Assembly (NCBI RefSeq): GCF_000585395.1 | Contig: NZ_KK073875.1 | Location: forward strand, 3,139,774-3,203,773 | DNA from: Saccharibacillus sacchari DSM 19268 | GTDB lineage: Bacteria; Bacillota; Bacilli; Paenibacillales; Paenibacillaceae | Direction of reading: 5' to 3' | DNA: 64,000 nt | Shown: in pieces, positions 8,426 through 17,974 of the stretch | Position numbering within the stretch: position 1 is the stretch's first letter | How the letters are laid out: each line of letters begins with the position of its first letter | Program-made: the position numbers and the translations under genes | The notes under the pieces: generated by a model | What the model was told of the DNA's origin: nothing | What the model saw: only the letters and a program-made list of their open reading frames with translations | The model's database searches: none

Positions 8426-9372
8426 GAAAGCGCATATTGGTGACAGGGGGCGCTGGTTTTCTTGGGTCGCATTTGATTGATCGTTTAGTTGCACGCGGAG
8501 ATGACGTGGTGTGTATAGACAATTTGCAAACAGGTTCATTGCAAAACATTTCCCATGTACGCGATCAAATTGCATTCGTGGAACATGATATCATTCAGCC
8601 TTTGCCGGAACTCGGAGAGTTTCATGAGATTTTTAATTTGGCCTGTCCTGCCAGCCCGGTTCACTATCAGGTTGATCCTATTCATACGTTCAAGACCAGC
8701 GTGTTTGGAGTACTAAACTTGTTGGAGCTAGCCAAAAAACAAAATTGCAAAATTTTACAGGCGTCCACATCAGAAGTATACGGAGATCCTTTTGTGCATC
8801 CACAGCCTGAAAGCTATTGGGGAAATGTCAATCCGATCGGCGTTCGAAGCTGCTACGACGAAGGAAAACGCGGGGCTGAAACGTTGCTGTTCGACTACGC
8901 TCGAATGTACGGAGTAACGATCAAAGTGGCACGTATTTTTAATACTTACGGACCGCGTATGGATTCGAAAGATGGACGGGTCGTCAGTAACTTTATTGTC
9001 CAATCTTTACGAAAAAAACCGCTTACAGTATACGGAAGCGGCGAACAGTCACGTTCTTTTTGTTATGTAGAAGACTTGATCGAAGGTTTTTTACTTTTGA
9101 TGGATACGCCTAAAGTTGTTCAAGGACCAGTCAATCTGGGAAATCCTTATGAGTTTACAATGTTGGAATTGGCGCAAAAGGTGAATATGCATACGGGAAA
9201 CCACGTGCCTTTAAAATTTGAAGCATTACCGCAAGATGATCCGAAACAAAGAAAGCCGGTTATTGAAGAAGCGCAGCGTCTTCTGAATTGGATACCGTCT
9301 GTGCTGTTGGATGAAGGTTTGCAGCGTACAGTCGATTATTTCAAAAATAACCTTTCGATAAAAAGCGAATAG
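8422..9372 (+). CDS. uxs: UDP-glucuronate decarboxylase (UDP-xylose synthase)
   Basis: Converts UDP-glucuronate to UDP-xylose. 316 residues; [14 protein letters not shown] for [30 protein letters not shown] and [13 protein letters not shown] (YxxxK) are the signatures that separate UXS from other nucleotide-sugar epimerases; [10 protein letters not shown] follows. The start at 8422 overlaps the galE stop and has GGGAGGAG 5 bases upstream; a longer frame to 8386 lies inside galE. The enzyme that makes its substrate, Ugd, is encoded directly downstream, so the pair forms a complete UDP-glucose to UDP-xylose route, implying xylose in the surface or flagellar glycan. Confidence 0.92.
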   Translation: MRKRILVTGGAGFLGSHLIDRLVARGDDVVCIDNLQTGSLQNISHVRDQIAFVEHDIIQPLPELGEFHEIFNLACPASPVHYQVDPIHTFKTSVFGVLNLLELAKKQNCKILQASTSEVYGDPFVHPQPESYWGNVNPIGVRSCYDEGKRGAETLLFDYARMYGVTIKVARIFNTYGPRMDSKDGRVVSNFIVQSLRKKPLTVYGSGEQSRSFCYVEDLIEGFLLLMDTPKVVQGPVNLGNPYEFTMLELAQKVNMHTGNHVPLKFEALPQDDPKQRKPVIEEAQRLLNWIPSVLLDEGLQRTVDYFKNNLSIKSE

Positions 9373-9421
9373 AATAGATAAACGGAGTCCTATACCATGA
9401 TTGCAGAAAGGGTTCGATGGA

Positions 9422-10660
9422 ATGAATATTGCGGTAATTGGAACGGGTTATGTAGGTCTAGTAACAGGAGCTGTTCTGGCAAGCATGAATCATTGCGTAA
9501 CCTGCTTGGATATCGATAAAGAAAAAATCGATTTATTGAATCAAGGGATTTCACCTATTTACGAACCTGGTATGGATGAACTACTACGTACCCATATTCA
9601 AAAAGGGATGCTTCTTTTTACTGTGGATAAAGAAGAGGCTTTTCGGCATGCAGAAGTGGTTTTTGTGGCTGTAGGTACACCGCAAAGTGAAAAAGGAGCA
9701 GCAGACCTGCAGTATGTGGAGCAAGCGGTCAAAGACATTGCAATGACCATTGATCATGATGCAATCATAGTTGTAAAAAGTACGGTTCCGGTCGGAACGA
9801 ATGATCGAGTAGAAGAAATTGTTAACGTGCATAAACGCTTTGATATCAAGGTGCAGGTTGTATCAAATCCAGAATTTTTGCGTGAAGGTTTCGCTCTGCA
9901 TGATAGCTATCATGGAGATCGAATTGTAATCGGTGCAGAATCGGAAGAAGCCGGCAATACGGTACAATCGTTATTTTCCGGTCTAAACGTACCTGTGCTT
10001 CGTACGAATCGTCGAAGTGCCGAGATGATTAAGTATGCATCGAATGCTTTTTTGGCCGTCAAAATCAGTTATATAAACGAAATCGCAAACTTATGCGAGA
10101 AAATCGGGGTCAATGTGCTGGAAGTAGCGGACGGGATGGGAGCCGATCAGCGAATTGGTCGTTCCTTCTTGAATCCTGGTCTTGGCTATGGGGGCTCCTG
10201 CTTTCCAAAAGATACGGAAGCTATTGCTTATCTGGGCAGAGAGCATGATGCCCCGCTTACCATCGTAGAAAGTACGATTAAAGCGAATTTTCGACAGCGG
10301 GAACTTTTTTTGAACAAAGTACTAGATTATTTTAATGGCAATATTCAAGGGAAAGTCATCAGCATGCTTGGGCTTGCTTTTAAGCCAAATACGGATGACT
10401 TGCGTGAAGCCCCGTCTCTTTATTTAATTGAGCAGCTCAAAAAACATGGTGCTGTGGTAAAAGCATATGATCCTGTAGTTAAGCATTTGGCAGAGTGCTG
10501 CGCGAATATAGAAGAAGCGCTGCAAAATGGTGAACTGATTTTGTTGGTTACGGAATGGGAAGAATTCAAGCAGATTGACTGGGAAGTTTTGAATCGTGGC
10601 CGTGTCGGAATTTTGGATGGACGTTATGTGATGAACATGAACAAAGTTTACCAGCTTTAA
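9422..10660 (+). CDS. ugd: UDP-glucose 6-dehydrogenase
   Basis: Oxidises UDP-glucose to UDP-glucuronate in two NAD-dependent steps. 412 residues. Rossmann start MNIAVIGTGYVGLVTG, then VVKSTVPVGT, SNPEFLREG, and the catalytic cysteine in GYGGSCFPKDT; the C-terminal UDP-binding domain contains GLAFKPNTDDLREAPS. The ATG at 9422 has GAAAGGG 9 bases upstream; upstream in-frame TTG (9401) would add seven residues before the conserved N-terminus. It is placed after uxs, and its product is the uxs substrate. No obvious tyrosine-phosphorylation tail. Confidence 0.95.
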   Translation: MNIAVIGTGYVGLVTGAVLASMNHCVTCLDIDKEKIDLLNQGISPIYEPGMDELLRTHIQKGMLLFTVDKEEAFRHAEVVFVAVGTPQSEKGAADLQYVEQAVKDIAMTIDHDAIIVVKSTVPVGTNDRVEEIVNVHKRFDIKVQVVSNPEFLREGFALHDSYHGDRIVIGAESEEAGNTVQSLFSGLNVPVLRTNRRSAEMIKYASNAFLAVKISYINEIANLCEKIGVNVLEVADGMGADQRIGRSFLNPGLGYGGSCFPKDTEAIAYLGREHDAPLTIVESTIKANFRQRELFLNKVLDYFNGNIQGKVISMLGLAFKPNTDDLREAPSLYLIEQLKKHGAVVKAYDPVVKHLAECCANIEEALQNGELILLVTEWEEFKQIDWEVLNRGRVGILDGRYVMNMNKVYQL

Positions 10661-10684
10661 TAAATTGCAAAGGAAGGGATTTAT

Positions 10685-11575
10685 ATGGATACGGTCGGCT
10701 TTTATCAAAAAGTGAAAGAAAATCCTTATGAATTTCTAGCAATTTACGGAACAGGTAGCGGAGCATTAAAGCTAATCAATGAATTGGGGGATCTGTATCA
10801 CGAAGTAGATTACGTACTGGATTCATTCAATGAAGAAAAACTGTTTTGTAAGAAGAGACTTTATCGTCCTGCAGAGATAGAACAAGAAATGCTTCAAAAC
10901 ACGTTGATTTTGGTTGCTTCCGAACGTTTTACGGAGATTAAATATCACTTGAAATTGTTAAGTGTTGAAGAAAAGCAACTCGTTCCAATATTTACACAAA
11001 CGATTTTTGACGAAAATAGGTTGAAAAATAGGATTATACATGGAATTAAAGTCGGAAAATGTACTTATGGATTTGAAAAACACGTGTTTGCCGGATCCAC
11101 CGTAAAAGAAATAGGTGCTTTTTGTTCGATTAATGAATCTGCAATGATTGGTACTATGACCAATCATCCGGTTCATTTTATTACTACACATCCATTCTTG
11201 TATGTTCCTGTACAGGAGGGAGCCAAGGTGAATTCGTTTTTAGATGAAATGGAGATCTTTGATTATAAGGAACGTGCCCAGGAAATCGTAATAAAAAACG
11301 ACGTTTGGATCGGAGCCAATGTGGTTGTTATGCCCGGAGTGACCATAAACGATGGTGCAATTATAGGAGCAGGCGCAGTTGTTACAAAAAACGTACCTGC
11401 ATATGCCGTAGTTGGCGGTGTGCCAGCCAAAGTCATCAAGTATCGTTTTGAAGAAGAAGAAATAGAATTGCTGGGGAAAATAAAATGGTGGGAATGGGAA
11501 CTAGAAGTCATAAAAAGTCGTTCGCGTTTCTTTACGCAACCTAAAGAATTTTTGAAGCAATTTAATTTAAAGTAA
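10685..11575 (+). CDS. Hexapeptide-repeat O-acetyltransferase with N-terminal Rossmann-like module
   Basis: 296 residues in two parts. Residues about 15-100 form a Rossmann-like module (FLAIYGTGSGALKLI, then DYVLDS, then TLILVASERFTEI) that recurs in seven other proteins of the island. Residues about 115-280 are a left-handed beta-helix acetyltransferase of the xenobiotic/NodL type: imperfect hexapeptides, DVWIGANVVVMPGVTI, GAIIGAGAVVTKNVPAYAVVGG and the end motif PAKVIKYRF. The layout resembles PglD, which acetylates a UDP-amino sugar and has an N-terminal nucleotide-sugar site, but order and sequence differ. Likely role: acetyl-CoA-dependent acetylation of a sugar or nucleotide sugar. AAGGAAGGGA precedes the ATG. 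Confidence 0.8.
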   Translation: MDTVGFYQKVKENPYEFLAIYGTGSGALKLINELGDLYHEVDYVLDSFNEEKLFCKKRLYRPAEIEQEMLQNTLILVASERFTEIKYHLKLLSVEEKQLVPIFTQTIFDENRLKNRIIHGIKVGKCTYGFEKHVFAGSTVKEIGAFCSINESAMIGTMTNHPVHFITTHPFLYVPVQEGAKVNSFLDEMEIFDYKERAQEIVIKNDVWIGANVVVMPGVTINDGAIIGAGAVVTKNVPAYAVVGGVPAKVIKYRFEEEEIELLGKIKWWEWELEVIKSRSRFFTQPKEFLKQFNLK

Positions 11576-11623
11576 GCGAACATGTTGAATGCGTCTTATT
11601 TCAACATAAGGGGGATACTTATT

Positions 11624-12616
11624 ATGAAGGATACTCTTATTTTCGGAGCATCAAAGTTAGGTTCGGCGGTTTTAATGCTCTGTGGGGGAGCCTACAATGT
11701 CGTTGGATTTTTGGATAATGATCAAAACAAAAAAGGAACTTTTTTAAGTGAACTGCCTATCTATCAGATAGAGGATATAACCTTGCAAGACTATCACATC
11801 ATTATTGCAAGTTCGTACTTTGAAGAAATTCAAGAACAACTTCATGGGTTAGGTTATTACTCATATGAAGTATTCAGTTATGGCGTATCCATGTTAGGCA
11901 ATCAAAATAGCTTGGTGAAAAATGAAGGTAAGTTAAAAAAAATTTCCGTAGGTGCGTTACTGCATGATCTCCCGAAAATTTCTATAGAAGATTTGAGTTT
12001 TGTAGGAGGAGGATCTACGGCACTGGATTATTTTTTATTGAAAGGGTTGGCTCAAAAGATCGGCGCAGGTCTTTACTTAGAAATCGGAACTTGGACTGGA
12101 GAAAGTATTGCAGCAGTGTCAGAAGTCGTAAATCATTGTATCAGTATTTCTTTGGCTGATGAACATTTGACTGCAGATTTTAAAAATAGGCTTGAAAAAG
12201 ATAATTTTAGCAGGTACTTCTCGAAAAAAGCTAATATTACGCATTATAAAGGCGATTCTCAAACATTCGACTTTTCGGCGCTGGACATTCCTGACTTGAT
12301 TTTTATTGATGGTGATCATTCGTTTGAGGGAATACGTAAAGATACGAAAAATGTTTTTGATTTTGTAGGTTATGAGAATACGGTTGTTGTTTGGCATGAT
12401 TATCGCACCATGAGAAATGAGATTATCAATTCCACCCATAAGGCTGTACAAAGCGTACTTTCTAAGAAATATCAGGATCGATTGTATTTAGTTGAAAATA
12501 CAATGTGCGGGCTTTATCTCCCTGAAAAATACGCGTTCTTAGCGCAACACACCGAGTTGGAAAAACAAATGTACTCTTACCGGGTAGAGTTGTTTTCCAA
12601 ATTAAATGAACTTTAA
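11624..12616 (+). CDS. SAM-dependent methyltransferase with N-terminal Rossmann-like module
   Basis: 330 residues. Residues 1-85 are the recurrent module (DTLIFGASKLGSAVLML, VVGFLDNDQNKKG, HIIIASSYFEEIQEQL). Residues about 120-325 are a class I methyltransferase of the Methyltransf_24 kind: LYLEIGTWTGESIAAVSEV around residues 150-168 is the SAM loop, and LIFIDGDHSFEGIRKD near 225 is the acidic motif typical of cephalosporin hydroxylase-like and sugar O-methyltransferases. The ATG at 11624 has AAGGGGGA 8-9 bases upstream and gives the conserved module start; the frame also opens at 11582 without a ribosome site. Probable role: O-methylation of a sugar in the glycan. Confidence 0.8.
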   Translation: MKDTLIFGASKLGSAVLMLCGGAYNVVGFLDNDQNKKGTFLSELPIYQIEDITLQDYHIIIASSYFEEIQEQLHGLGYYSYEVFSYGVSMLGNQNSLVKNEGKLKKISVGALLHDLPKISIEDLSFVGGGSTALDYFLLKGLAQKIGAGLYLEIGTWTGESIAAVSEVVNHCISISLADEHLTADFKNRLEKDNFSRYFSKKANITHYKGDSQTFDFSALDIPDLIFIDGDHSFEGIRKDTKNVFDFVGYENTVVVWHDYRTMRNEIINSTHKAVQSVLSKKYQDRLYLVENTMCGLYLPEKYAFLAQHTELEKQMYSYRVELFSKLNEL

Positions 12617-12633
12617 GAGTAAGGAGACGTAGT

Positions 12634-13788
12634 ATGAATATTGTATTTGCGGCCGATAATCATTATATACAGCACTTATCTGTAACCCTCACTTCTTTGC
12701 TAGAAAATGCAACGCATAAAGACAAAATTACTATCAATATAATTGGAAAAGATATCGAAATCAAGAACAAGCTTTTTTTGGATCAGTTAGTGCAAGGTTA
12801 TGGTTCGAGAATCGTGTACAAAGAAATAAATCCCAATCTATTGAAAGAAGCAGTGATTAATGGTCATATTACAGAAGCGACTTATTATCGAATTTTGATT
12901 CCAAATTTATTCGAGGCGGACGTGAAAAAAGTACTGTATTTGGATTGTGATTTGGTGATCACCGCAGATATCTGGGAGCTTTGGGATACGGAGCTGGATG
13001 GACATGCTTTAGGAGCTGTACGCATATACGAATATGTCAATGATGGAAGAGTGCCTGAAAATGCGACTTATTTTAATGCAGGGGTGCTTTTGATTAACTT
13101 GGATAAATGGAGAAGTGAAGATCTTACGCGTAAGGTTCTTGAATATATCAAGGCCTACCCGGACAGACTCCTGTCTTGGGATCAAGATGCATTAAACGGC
13201 GTGCTATATGAAGAATGGGTCGAACTGCCGTTCCACTGGAATTTTAGAAGCCAGTTGTTTGAACTGAATAGTGAACAATTTCCTTTCGTGGAGAAGCGAA
13301 TATTTGAAGAAAGCCAATCTAATCCTTCAATCGTACATTTCACTACAAACTCGAAGCCTTGGCATTATATGAATGAACATCCTTATAAAAATGAATATTT
13401 CAAGTATTTAGATAATAGCGGCTATCCTTATACAAAATATAAAGAAGAAGCAATATTGAAAAGATTGAATTATATTTTGTTTGGTGCAGGTTTAAAAGGC
13501 CAAACGGTTAAAACTCGTCTGGAAAAAAAGGGACTTAGAGTAACAGGGTTTTTGGATAATAGTCCAAGTAAATGGGGAAGTGTAATTGAAAGTTTGCCAG
13601 TGCTGAAACCAGATGTGGACAATATCGATTTCGATAAGAATGTAATTGTCGTCAGCAGCCAGTATGAAAAAGAAATATCGGAGCAGCTAATCCAATCAAA
13701 CCTCAAGCCAAATGAGCATTTTTTTAATGACATCGATAATTTATATTTGTTAGCGAATCAGCTTGAAAAGAAAAAGAACCGACGATGA
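12634..13788 (+). CDS. GT8 family glycosyltransferase with C-terminal Rossmann-like module
   Basis: 384 residues. Residues 1-265 are a GT8 (galactosyltransferase/LgtC type) domain: MNIVFAADNHYIQHL, the metal-binding DxD in VLYLDCDLVI near residue 104, YFNAGVLLINLDKW, SWDQDALNGVL and VHFTTNSKPWHY. GT8 enzymes use UDP-sugars with retention. Residues about 280-365 are the recurrent module (LNYILFGAGLKGQTV, VTGFLDNSPSKWG, VIVVSSQYEKEISEQL). AAGGAG 10 bases before ATG. The end overlaps the next gene (ATGA). A second GT8 of the same architecture lies at 22.7 kb, but the two are clearly diverged. Donor sugar unknown; UDP-Gal, UDP-Xyl and UDP-Glc are all candidates here. Confidence 0.88.
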   Translation: MNIVFAADNHYIQHLSVTLTSLLENATHKDKITINIIGKDIEIKNKLFLDQLVQGYGSRIVYKEINPNLLKEAVINGHITEATYYRILIPNLFEADVKKVLYLDCDLVITADIWELWDTELDGHALGAVRIYEYVNDGRVPENATYFNAGVLLINLDKWRSEDLTRKVLEYIKAYPDRLLSWDQDALNGVLYEEWVELPFHWNFRSQLFELNSEQFPFVEKRIFEESQSNPSIVHFTTNSKPWHYMNEHPYKNEYFKYLDNSGYPYTKYKEEAILKRLNYILFGAGLKGQTVKTRLEKKGLRVTGFLDNSPSKWGSVIESLPVLKPDVDNIDFDKNVIVVSSQYEKEISEQLIQSNLKPNEHFFNDIDNLYLLANQLEKKKNRR

Positions 13789-15458
13789 AGATTATACATT
13801 TTACCAGCGGGGAGATAAGCGGTGGAGCAGCCAGAGGAGCATTATTTCTGCATGAAGCTTTAAAGAAAGAAGGACTGGATTCTGTTTTTTTTGTTGGACA
13901 TCAGGATGCTTTGATATCCCACCCGAATGGAGCATATCCGACCTCTGAGAAATCCATTATGATGAAAAGGTATAGAAACGTCGTTTTTGAAAAATTTATG
14001 CTTAAAGAATATGACCATTCGGCTCAGGATTTATTCAGCTTAGGGACCGGAACCTTTGATCGCGAAATTGTGGAAATTAGCAAAGTTGCCGATATTGTTC
14101 ACCTTCATTGGATAAATAATCAGATGCTGAGTATAGAGGCTATATCCCAAATACGAGTTCCGATCATATGGACACTTCGGGATATGTGGCCTTTTACCGG
14201 AGGATGTCATTATTCCAAAGGGTGCAATCAATATACCAAAGGTTGCGGAAATTGCATTCTATTGAAGAGTCCTAGTACAAAAGATCCTACCTACTGGACC
14301 TATCAACAGAAGTTGGCACATCTTTCTCGAAATATATATCCGGTTGCATTAAGCGCTTGGTTGCAAGAGTGTGCAGCTCAAAGCCGATTATTTGCACAAA
14401 ATGATGTGCAGATGATTCCGAATTGCATAGACATAAACACTTTTACTGCCTTTGCAAAAGAAGAAATGCAAAGCAAGCTAGATCTGCCAAGCGGAAAAAA
14501 AATCATTTTATTTGGAGCTGTCAATTCTTTTTCGGACGAAAGAAAAGGTTTTGGGCTCTTAAAAAGAGCGCTATTGGATATGCCAAATAAACACAGATAC
14601 CATTTGGTAACTTTCGGAGATTCAAATGACGGAGTAGTGGCAGATATGGGTTACTCATTTACCAACTTCGGTAGGGTAAGTAGCGACTTTTTGCTGGCTC
14701 AAATTTATTCTGCGGCACATGTGTTTGTTGCTCCTTCGATAGAGGAAGCATTTGGCAAGACAATTGCGGAAGCTATGGCTTGCGGTACCCCGGTAGTTGC
14801 TTTTAATGCTACGGGTCCACGGGACATTATATCGAATCTGGTAAACGGGTATCTTGCAGAGCCGTTCAGTACAAACGATTTAATCAACGGCATAGAATGG
14901 ATTACAGGCCTTGAACCTTTTGAAGCGCAAAAGCTTGGCGAGCACGCTCGGAAACAGGTATGCGAACAATATAGCCAATCTGTAATAGCAAGAAAATATA
15001 TGGAGCTTTATCAGAATGTTTTCAATCGAGATAGCGCTGCGATTTCGGTTTTACAGGATTCCGGAGAACTTACTTGTAAAAGAGAGCGAGATCAGAAGGA
15101 TTTCTCTCACTTCCTTCTTCAAGAGTTCCAATTATATAATAAATGGTATATTTTTGATGATAAATGGTTGCAGAATTTTCGTTCTCAAAAAAGAAAAGTG
15201 GCTGTATACGGAGCTGGCAGTTTTGGCTTGGAAGTAGCAGAACTCTTGGCCGAGTATAGGTTTTCTGTCGATTGTTTTATTGATAGCAATGCCCAAAAAG
15301 CTGGCACACTTTTCGGGGGGTACGAGATTAAAAACGTGGCAGAATGTACAGATCATTTTATTTTCATTGCTTCAGAATGGTACAAAGAAATTGAAAAAAC
15401 AATCGTAAACAAAGGTTTAAGCAAAAATCAGTACGTAATATGCATGAAATGGGGATAG
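13785..15458 (+). CDS. GT4 family glycosyltransferase with C-terminal Rossmann-like module
   Basis: 557 residues. Residues 1-410 have the GT-B fold of family 4: SGEISGGAARGALFLHEAL at the start, and the EEAFGKTIAEAMACGTPVVAF ExxxxxxxE donor motif near residue 319. Cysteines in GGCHYSKGCNQYTKGCGNC (around 140-160) look like a metal or disulfide cluster, seen in WcaC-like relatives. Residues about 465-557 are the recurrent module (RKVAVYGAGSFGLEVAEL, VDCFIDSNAQKAG, FIFIASEWYKEIEKT). Start overlaps the previous stop. Nucleotide-sugar donor not predictable; a GDP-sugar such as GDP-fucose is possible because the GDP-fucose genes follow. Confidence 0.85.
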   Translation: MKIIHFTSGEISGGAARGALFLHEALKKEGLDSVFFVGHQDALISHPNGAYPTSEKSIMMKRYRNVVFEKFMLKEYDHSAQDLFSLGTGTFDREIVEISKVADIVHLHWINNQMLSIEAISQIRVPIIWTLRDMWPFTGGCHYSKGCNQYTKGCGNCILLKSPSTKDPTYWTYQQKLAHLSRNIYPVALSAWLQECAAQSRLFAQNDVQMIPNCIDINTFTAFAKEEMQSKLDLPSGKKIILFGAVNSFSDERKGFGLLKRALLDMPNKHRYHLVTFGDSNDGVVADMGYSFTNFGRVSSDFLLAQIYSAAHVFVAPSIEEAFGKTIAEAMACGTPVVAFNATGPRDIISNLVNGYLAEPFSTNDLINGIEWITGLEPFEAQKLGEHARKQVCEQYSQSVIARKYMELYQNVFNRDSAAISVLQDSGELTCKRERDQKDFSHFLLQEFQLYNKWYIFDDKWLQNFRSQKRKVAVYGAGSFGLEVAELLAEYRFSVDCFIDSNAQKAGTLFGGYEIKNVAECTDHFIFIASEWYKEIEKTIVNKGLSKNQYVICMKWG

Positions 15459-15467
15459 TCTATCGCA

Positions 15468-16484
15468 ATGAAAACAGCTTTAATTACAGGCATTACAGGT
15501 CAAGATGGAGCCTACTTGACCCAATTTCTTTTGGAGAAAGGCTACTATGTGCATGGATTGATTCGACGGGCGTCAATAGAACGCTTTGACAGGATAGAAG
15601 CTTATCTTAATCATCCTCGTGTCAATCTTCACTACGGTGATATGACGGACTCTTCCAATCTTATTCGTCTTATGTCAGAAATCAAACCCGATGAAGTATA
15701 TAACCTAGCCGCAATGAGTCACGTGAAAGTTTCTTTCGATACACCGGAATATACGGCTAACGCTGATGGATTAGGTATGCTTCGCCTGCTGGAAGCGATT
15801 CGCATACTGGGTTTGGAAGAAAAAACCAGGGTTTATCAAGCGTCTACCAGTGAGTTGTATGGAAATGCCAAAGAAACGCCACAGTCGGAAGAGACCCCTT
15901 TTTATCCGCGGAGTCCATACGCTGCAGCTAAAATCTATGCTTATTGGATCGCTGTCAATTATAGAGAAGCATATCGGATTTTTGCATGCAACGGCATCTT
16001 ATTCAACCATGAATCTCCTTTACGCGGAGAGACTTTTGTGACGCGTAAAATTACGCTAGCCGTAGCTGCAATTAAACATAATCGGCAGGAATGTCTCTAT
16101 TTAGGAAACATGGATGCTAAGCGAGATTGGGGCTTTGCCGGGGATTATGTAGAAGCAATGTGGTTGATGCTGCAGCACACGGAACCAGAAGATTTTGTTG
16201 TTGCTACAGGTGAGACGCATACCGTTCGCGAATTTGTTGAACTGGCTTTCGCAGAAGCCGGAATCGTAATTGCCTGGAAAGGAGAAGGAGTAGAAGAAAA
16301 AGGTATCGATACAAAAACGGGTAAAACGGTGGTTGCTATCGATCCGCAGTTTTTTAGACCGACCGAGGTGGATTTACTGTTGGGCAATCCTGAAAAAGCC
16401 AGAAGAAAGTTAAACTGGCAGCCCAAAATTTCTTTTCATGAGCTTGTGCGAATGATGATTCAATACGATTTGAAGCAAGGCTAG
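15468..16484 (+). CDS. gmd: GDP-mannose 4,6-dehydratase
   Basis: Makes GDP-4-keto-6-deoxy-D-mannose, the precursor of GDP-L-fucose and GDP-rhamnose. 338 residues with the Gmd signatures [19 protein letters not shown], the RRAS loop near residue 35, [14 protein letters not shown] and [12 protein letters not shown] (YxxxK), then [21 protein letters not shown], which holds the GDP-mannose contact region. Ten bases after the GT4 gene. Together with manC and fcl downstream it completes the route from mannose-1-phosphate to GDP-L-fucose. Confidence 0.95.
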   Translation: MKTALITGITGQDGAYLTQFLLEKGYYVHGLIRRASIERFDRIEAYLNHPRVNLHYGDMTDSSNLIRLMSEIKPDEVYNLAAMSHVKVSFDTPEYTANADGLGMLRLLEAIRILGLEEKTRVYQASTSELYGNAKETPQSEETPFYPRSPYAAAKIYAYWIAVNYREAYRIFACNGILFNHESPLRGETFVTRKITLAVAAIKHNRQECLYLGNMDAKRDWGFAGDYVEAMWLMLQHTEPEDFVVATGETHTVREFVELAFAEAGIVIAWKGEGVEEKGIDTKTGKTVVAIDPQFFRPTEVDLLLGNPEKARRKLNWQPKISFHELVRMMIQYDLKQG

Positions 16485-16591
16485 ACTATGTTTTGAACTT
16501 TTCTTTTATTGGCCTGCGGCTGTTGTTCGGTATACAGACATACTTGGCCGTTTGAGGTTTGAACAGTGTCAACAGCAAGGGAGCGTAGAGG

Positions 16592-17911
16592 ATGAAAGTT
16601 ATCTTACTTTCAGGTGGATCAGGAACAAGACTCTGGCCCTTATCAAACGATTCACGTGCAAAACAATTTTTGAAAGTATTGCGAAATACCGAGACCGGAC
16701 AATTGGAATCGATGGTACAGCGAGTTTATCGTCAGTTATGTGAAATAATGAGCGAAAAGGATATTATTGTAACGACCAATTCGGCGCAAGTAGATATTTT
16801 GCGAAATCAGCTTGGTGATATTCCGATCGTGGTAGAAACGGAGCGGAGGGATACTTTTCCCGCGATCGCGCTGGCCTGTACTTATTTATACTCAGAGTTA
16901 GGTATCGAGAAAAAAGAAATAGTAGCAATTGTATCAGTAGATACGTTTGTAGATAACTCATTTTATCAACAGGTAAACGAGCTTGAGAATCTTCTCACCT
17001 GCACAGGCGCCGAAATTGCATTATTAGGTATCAAGCCCACGTATCCTTCATCAAAATACGGGTATATTATTCCGGAAAAGCATGATGATTATATGCAGGT
17101 GGCGTATTTTGTTGAAAAGCCTTCTGAAGAAAAAGCGGAAATATTGATTGAAGCCGGTGCATATTGGAACAGCGGAATATTTGTATTCCCGCTTCAATTG
17201 ATTTACGATACGCTGCAAGCCAATCAGCTGCCGTGCACATTTGAAAAGTTAAGATCGAATTTTTCATCATTGCCTAAAAAAAGCTTTGACTATGCCGTTC
17301 TTGAGCAACTATCTCGAATCGTGGCATTGACGTATGACGGATATTGGAAAGACCTCGGTACTTGGAACACTTTGACAGAGGAAATGTCTCAACAGATTAT
17401 AGGGAATGGAGGAATTAGCGAGGATTGCCACAATACTCATATCATTAATGAATTAGAGCTGCCGGTGAAAGTGCTTGGGGTATCTAATGCAGTAATTGCA
17501 GTAAGCGCAGATGGGATTTTAGTGACTGATAAACCGTCCAGTTCCAAAATGAAAGATATGTTGCACGAAGGATTGTTTTCGCGTCCGATGTACCAAGAAC
17601 AGCAATGGGGATGGTATCGAGTTCTGGACTACGCGAAAAAAGCGGAAAAAGAAATTTTGACTAGAAAGTTATTTTTGAAAGCCGGAAGGCATATAGAGTA
17701 TCCATCAACACCTTCTTGTACTTTCGTGTGGACAATAATATCTGGAGAAGCCGCTTTTTTACAAGATGAAAAACACGAAATATTAAAAACTGGAGACGTT
17801 ATTCATGTTTCTGCACAAAACCTATATGTGCTGCATGCGGTAAAAGATACGGAGTTTATTGAAGTGCGTATTGATGAACAAGCAGTTAAAAGCGTGGATT
17901 GGGAAGATTGA
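16592..17911 (+). CDS. manC: Mannose-1-phosphate guanylyltransferase
   Basis: Forms GDP-mannose from mannose-1-phosphate and GTP. 439 residues. The nucleotidyltransferase domain starts LLSGGSGTRLWPLSNDSRAK (residues 4-23), with FVEKP and YWNSGIFVF further on, and TYDGYWKDLGTWNTL for metal/product contact. A short C-terminal cupin-like part (from about residue 340: KLFLKAGRHIEYP, then SGEAAFLQ) is reduced compared with the bifunctional ManC/phosphomannose isomerase (about 480 residues), so isomerase activity is doubtful. No phosphomannomutase gene is in the window. ATG with GAGG just upstream. Confidence 0.9.
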   Translation: MKVILLSGGSGTRLWPLSNDSRAKQFLKVLRNTETGQLESMVQRVYRQLCEIMSEKDIIVTTNSAQVDILRNQLGDIPIVVETERRDTFPAIALACTYLYSELGIEKKEIVAIVSVDTFVDNSFYQQVNELENLLTCTGAEIALLGIKPTYPSSKYGYIIPEKHDDYMQVAYFVEKPSEEKAEILIEAGAYWNSGIFVFPLQLIYDTLQANQLPCTFEKLRSNFSSLPKKSFDYAVLEQLSRIVALTYDGYWKDLGTWNTLTEEMSQQIIGNGGISEDCHNTHIINELELPVKVLGVSNAVIAVSADGILVTDKPSSSKMKDMLHEGLFSRPMYQEQQWGWYRVLDYAKKAEKEILTRKLFLKAGRHIEYPSTPSCTFVWTIISGEAAFLQDEKHEILKTGDVIHVSAQNLYVLHAVKDTEFIEVRIDEQAVKSVDWED

Positions 17912-17974
17912 AAACTATTCAAATTCCATTAGGGTATGCCGAATTGCTATGAAGTAGGCGGTGAGGATGAACGT

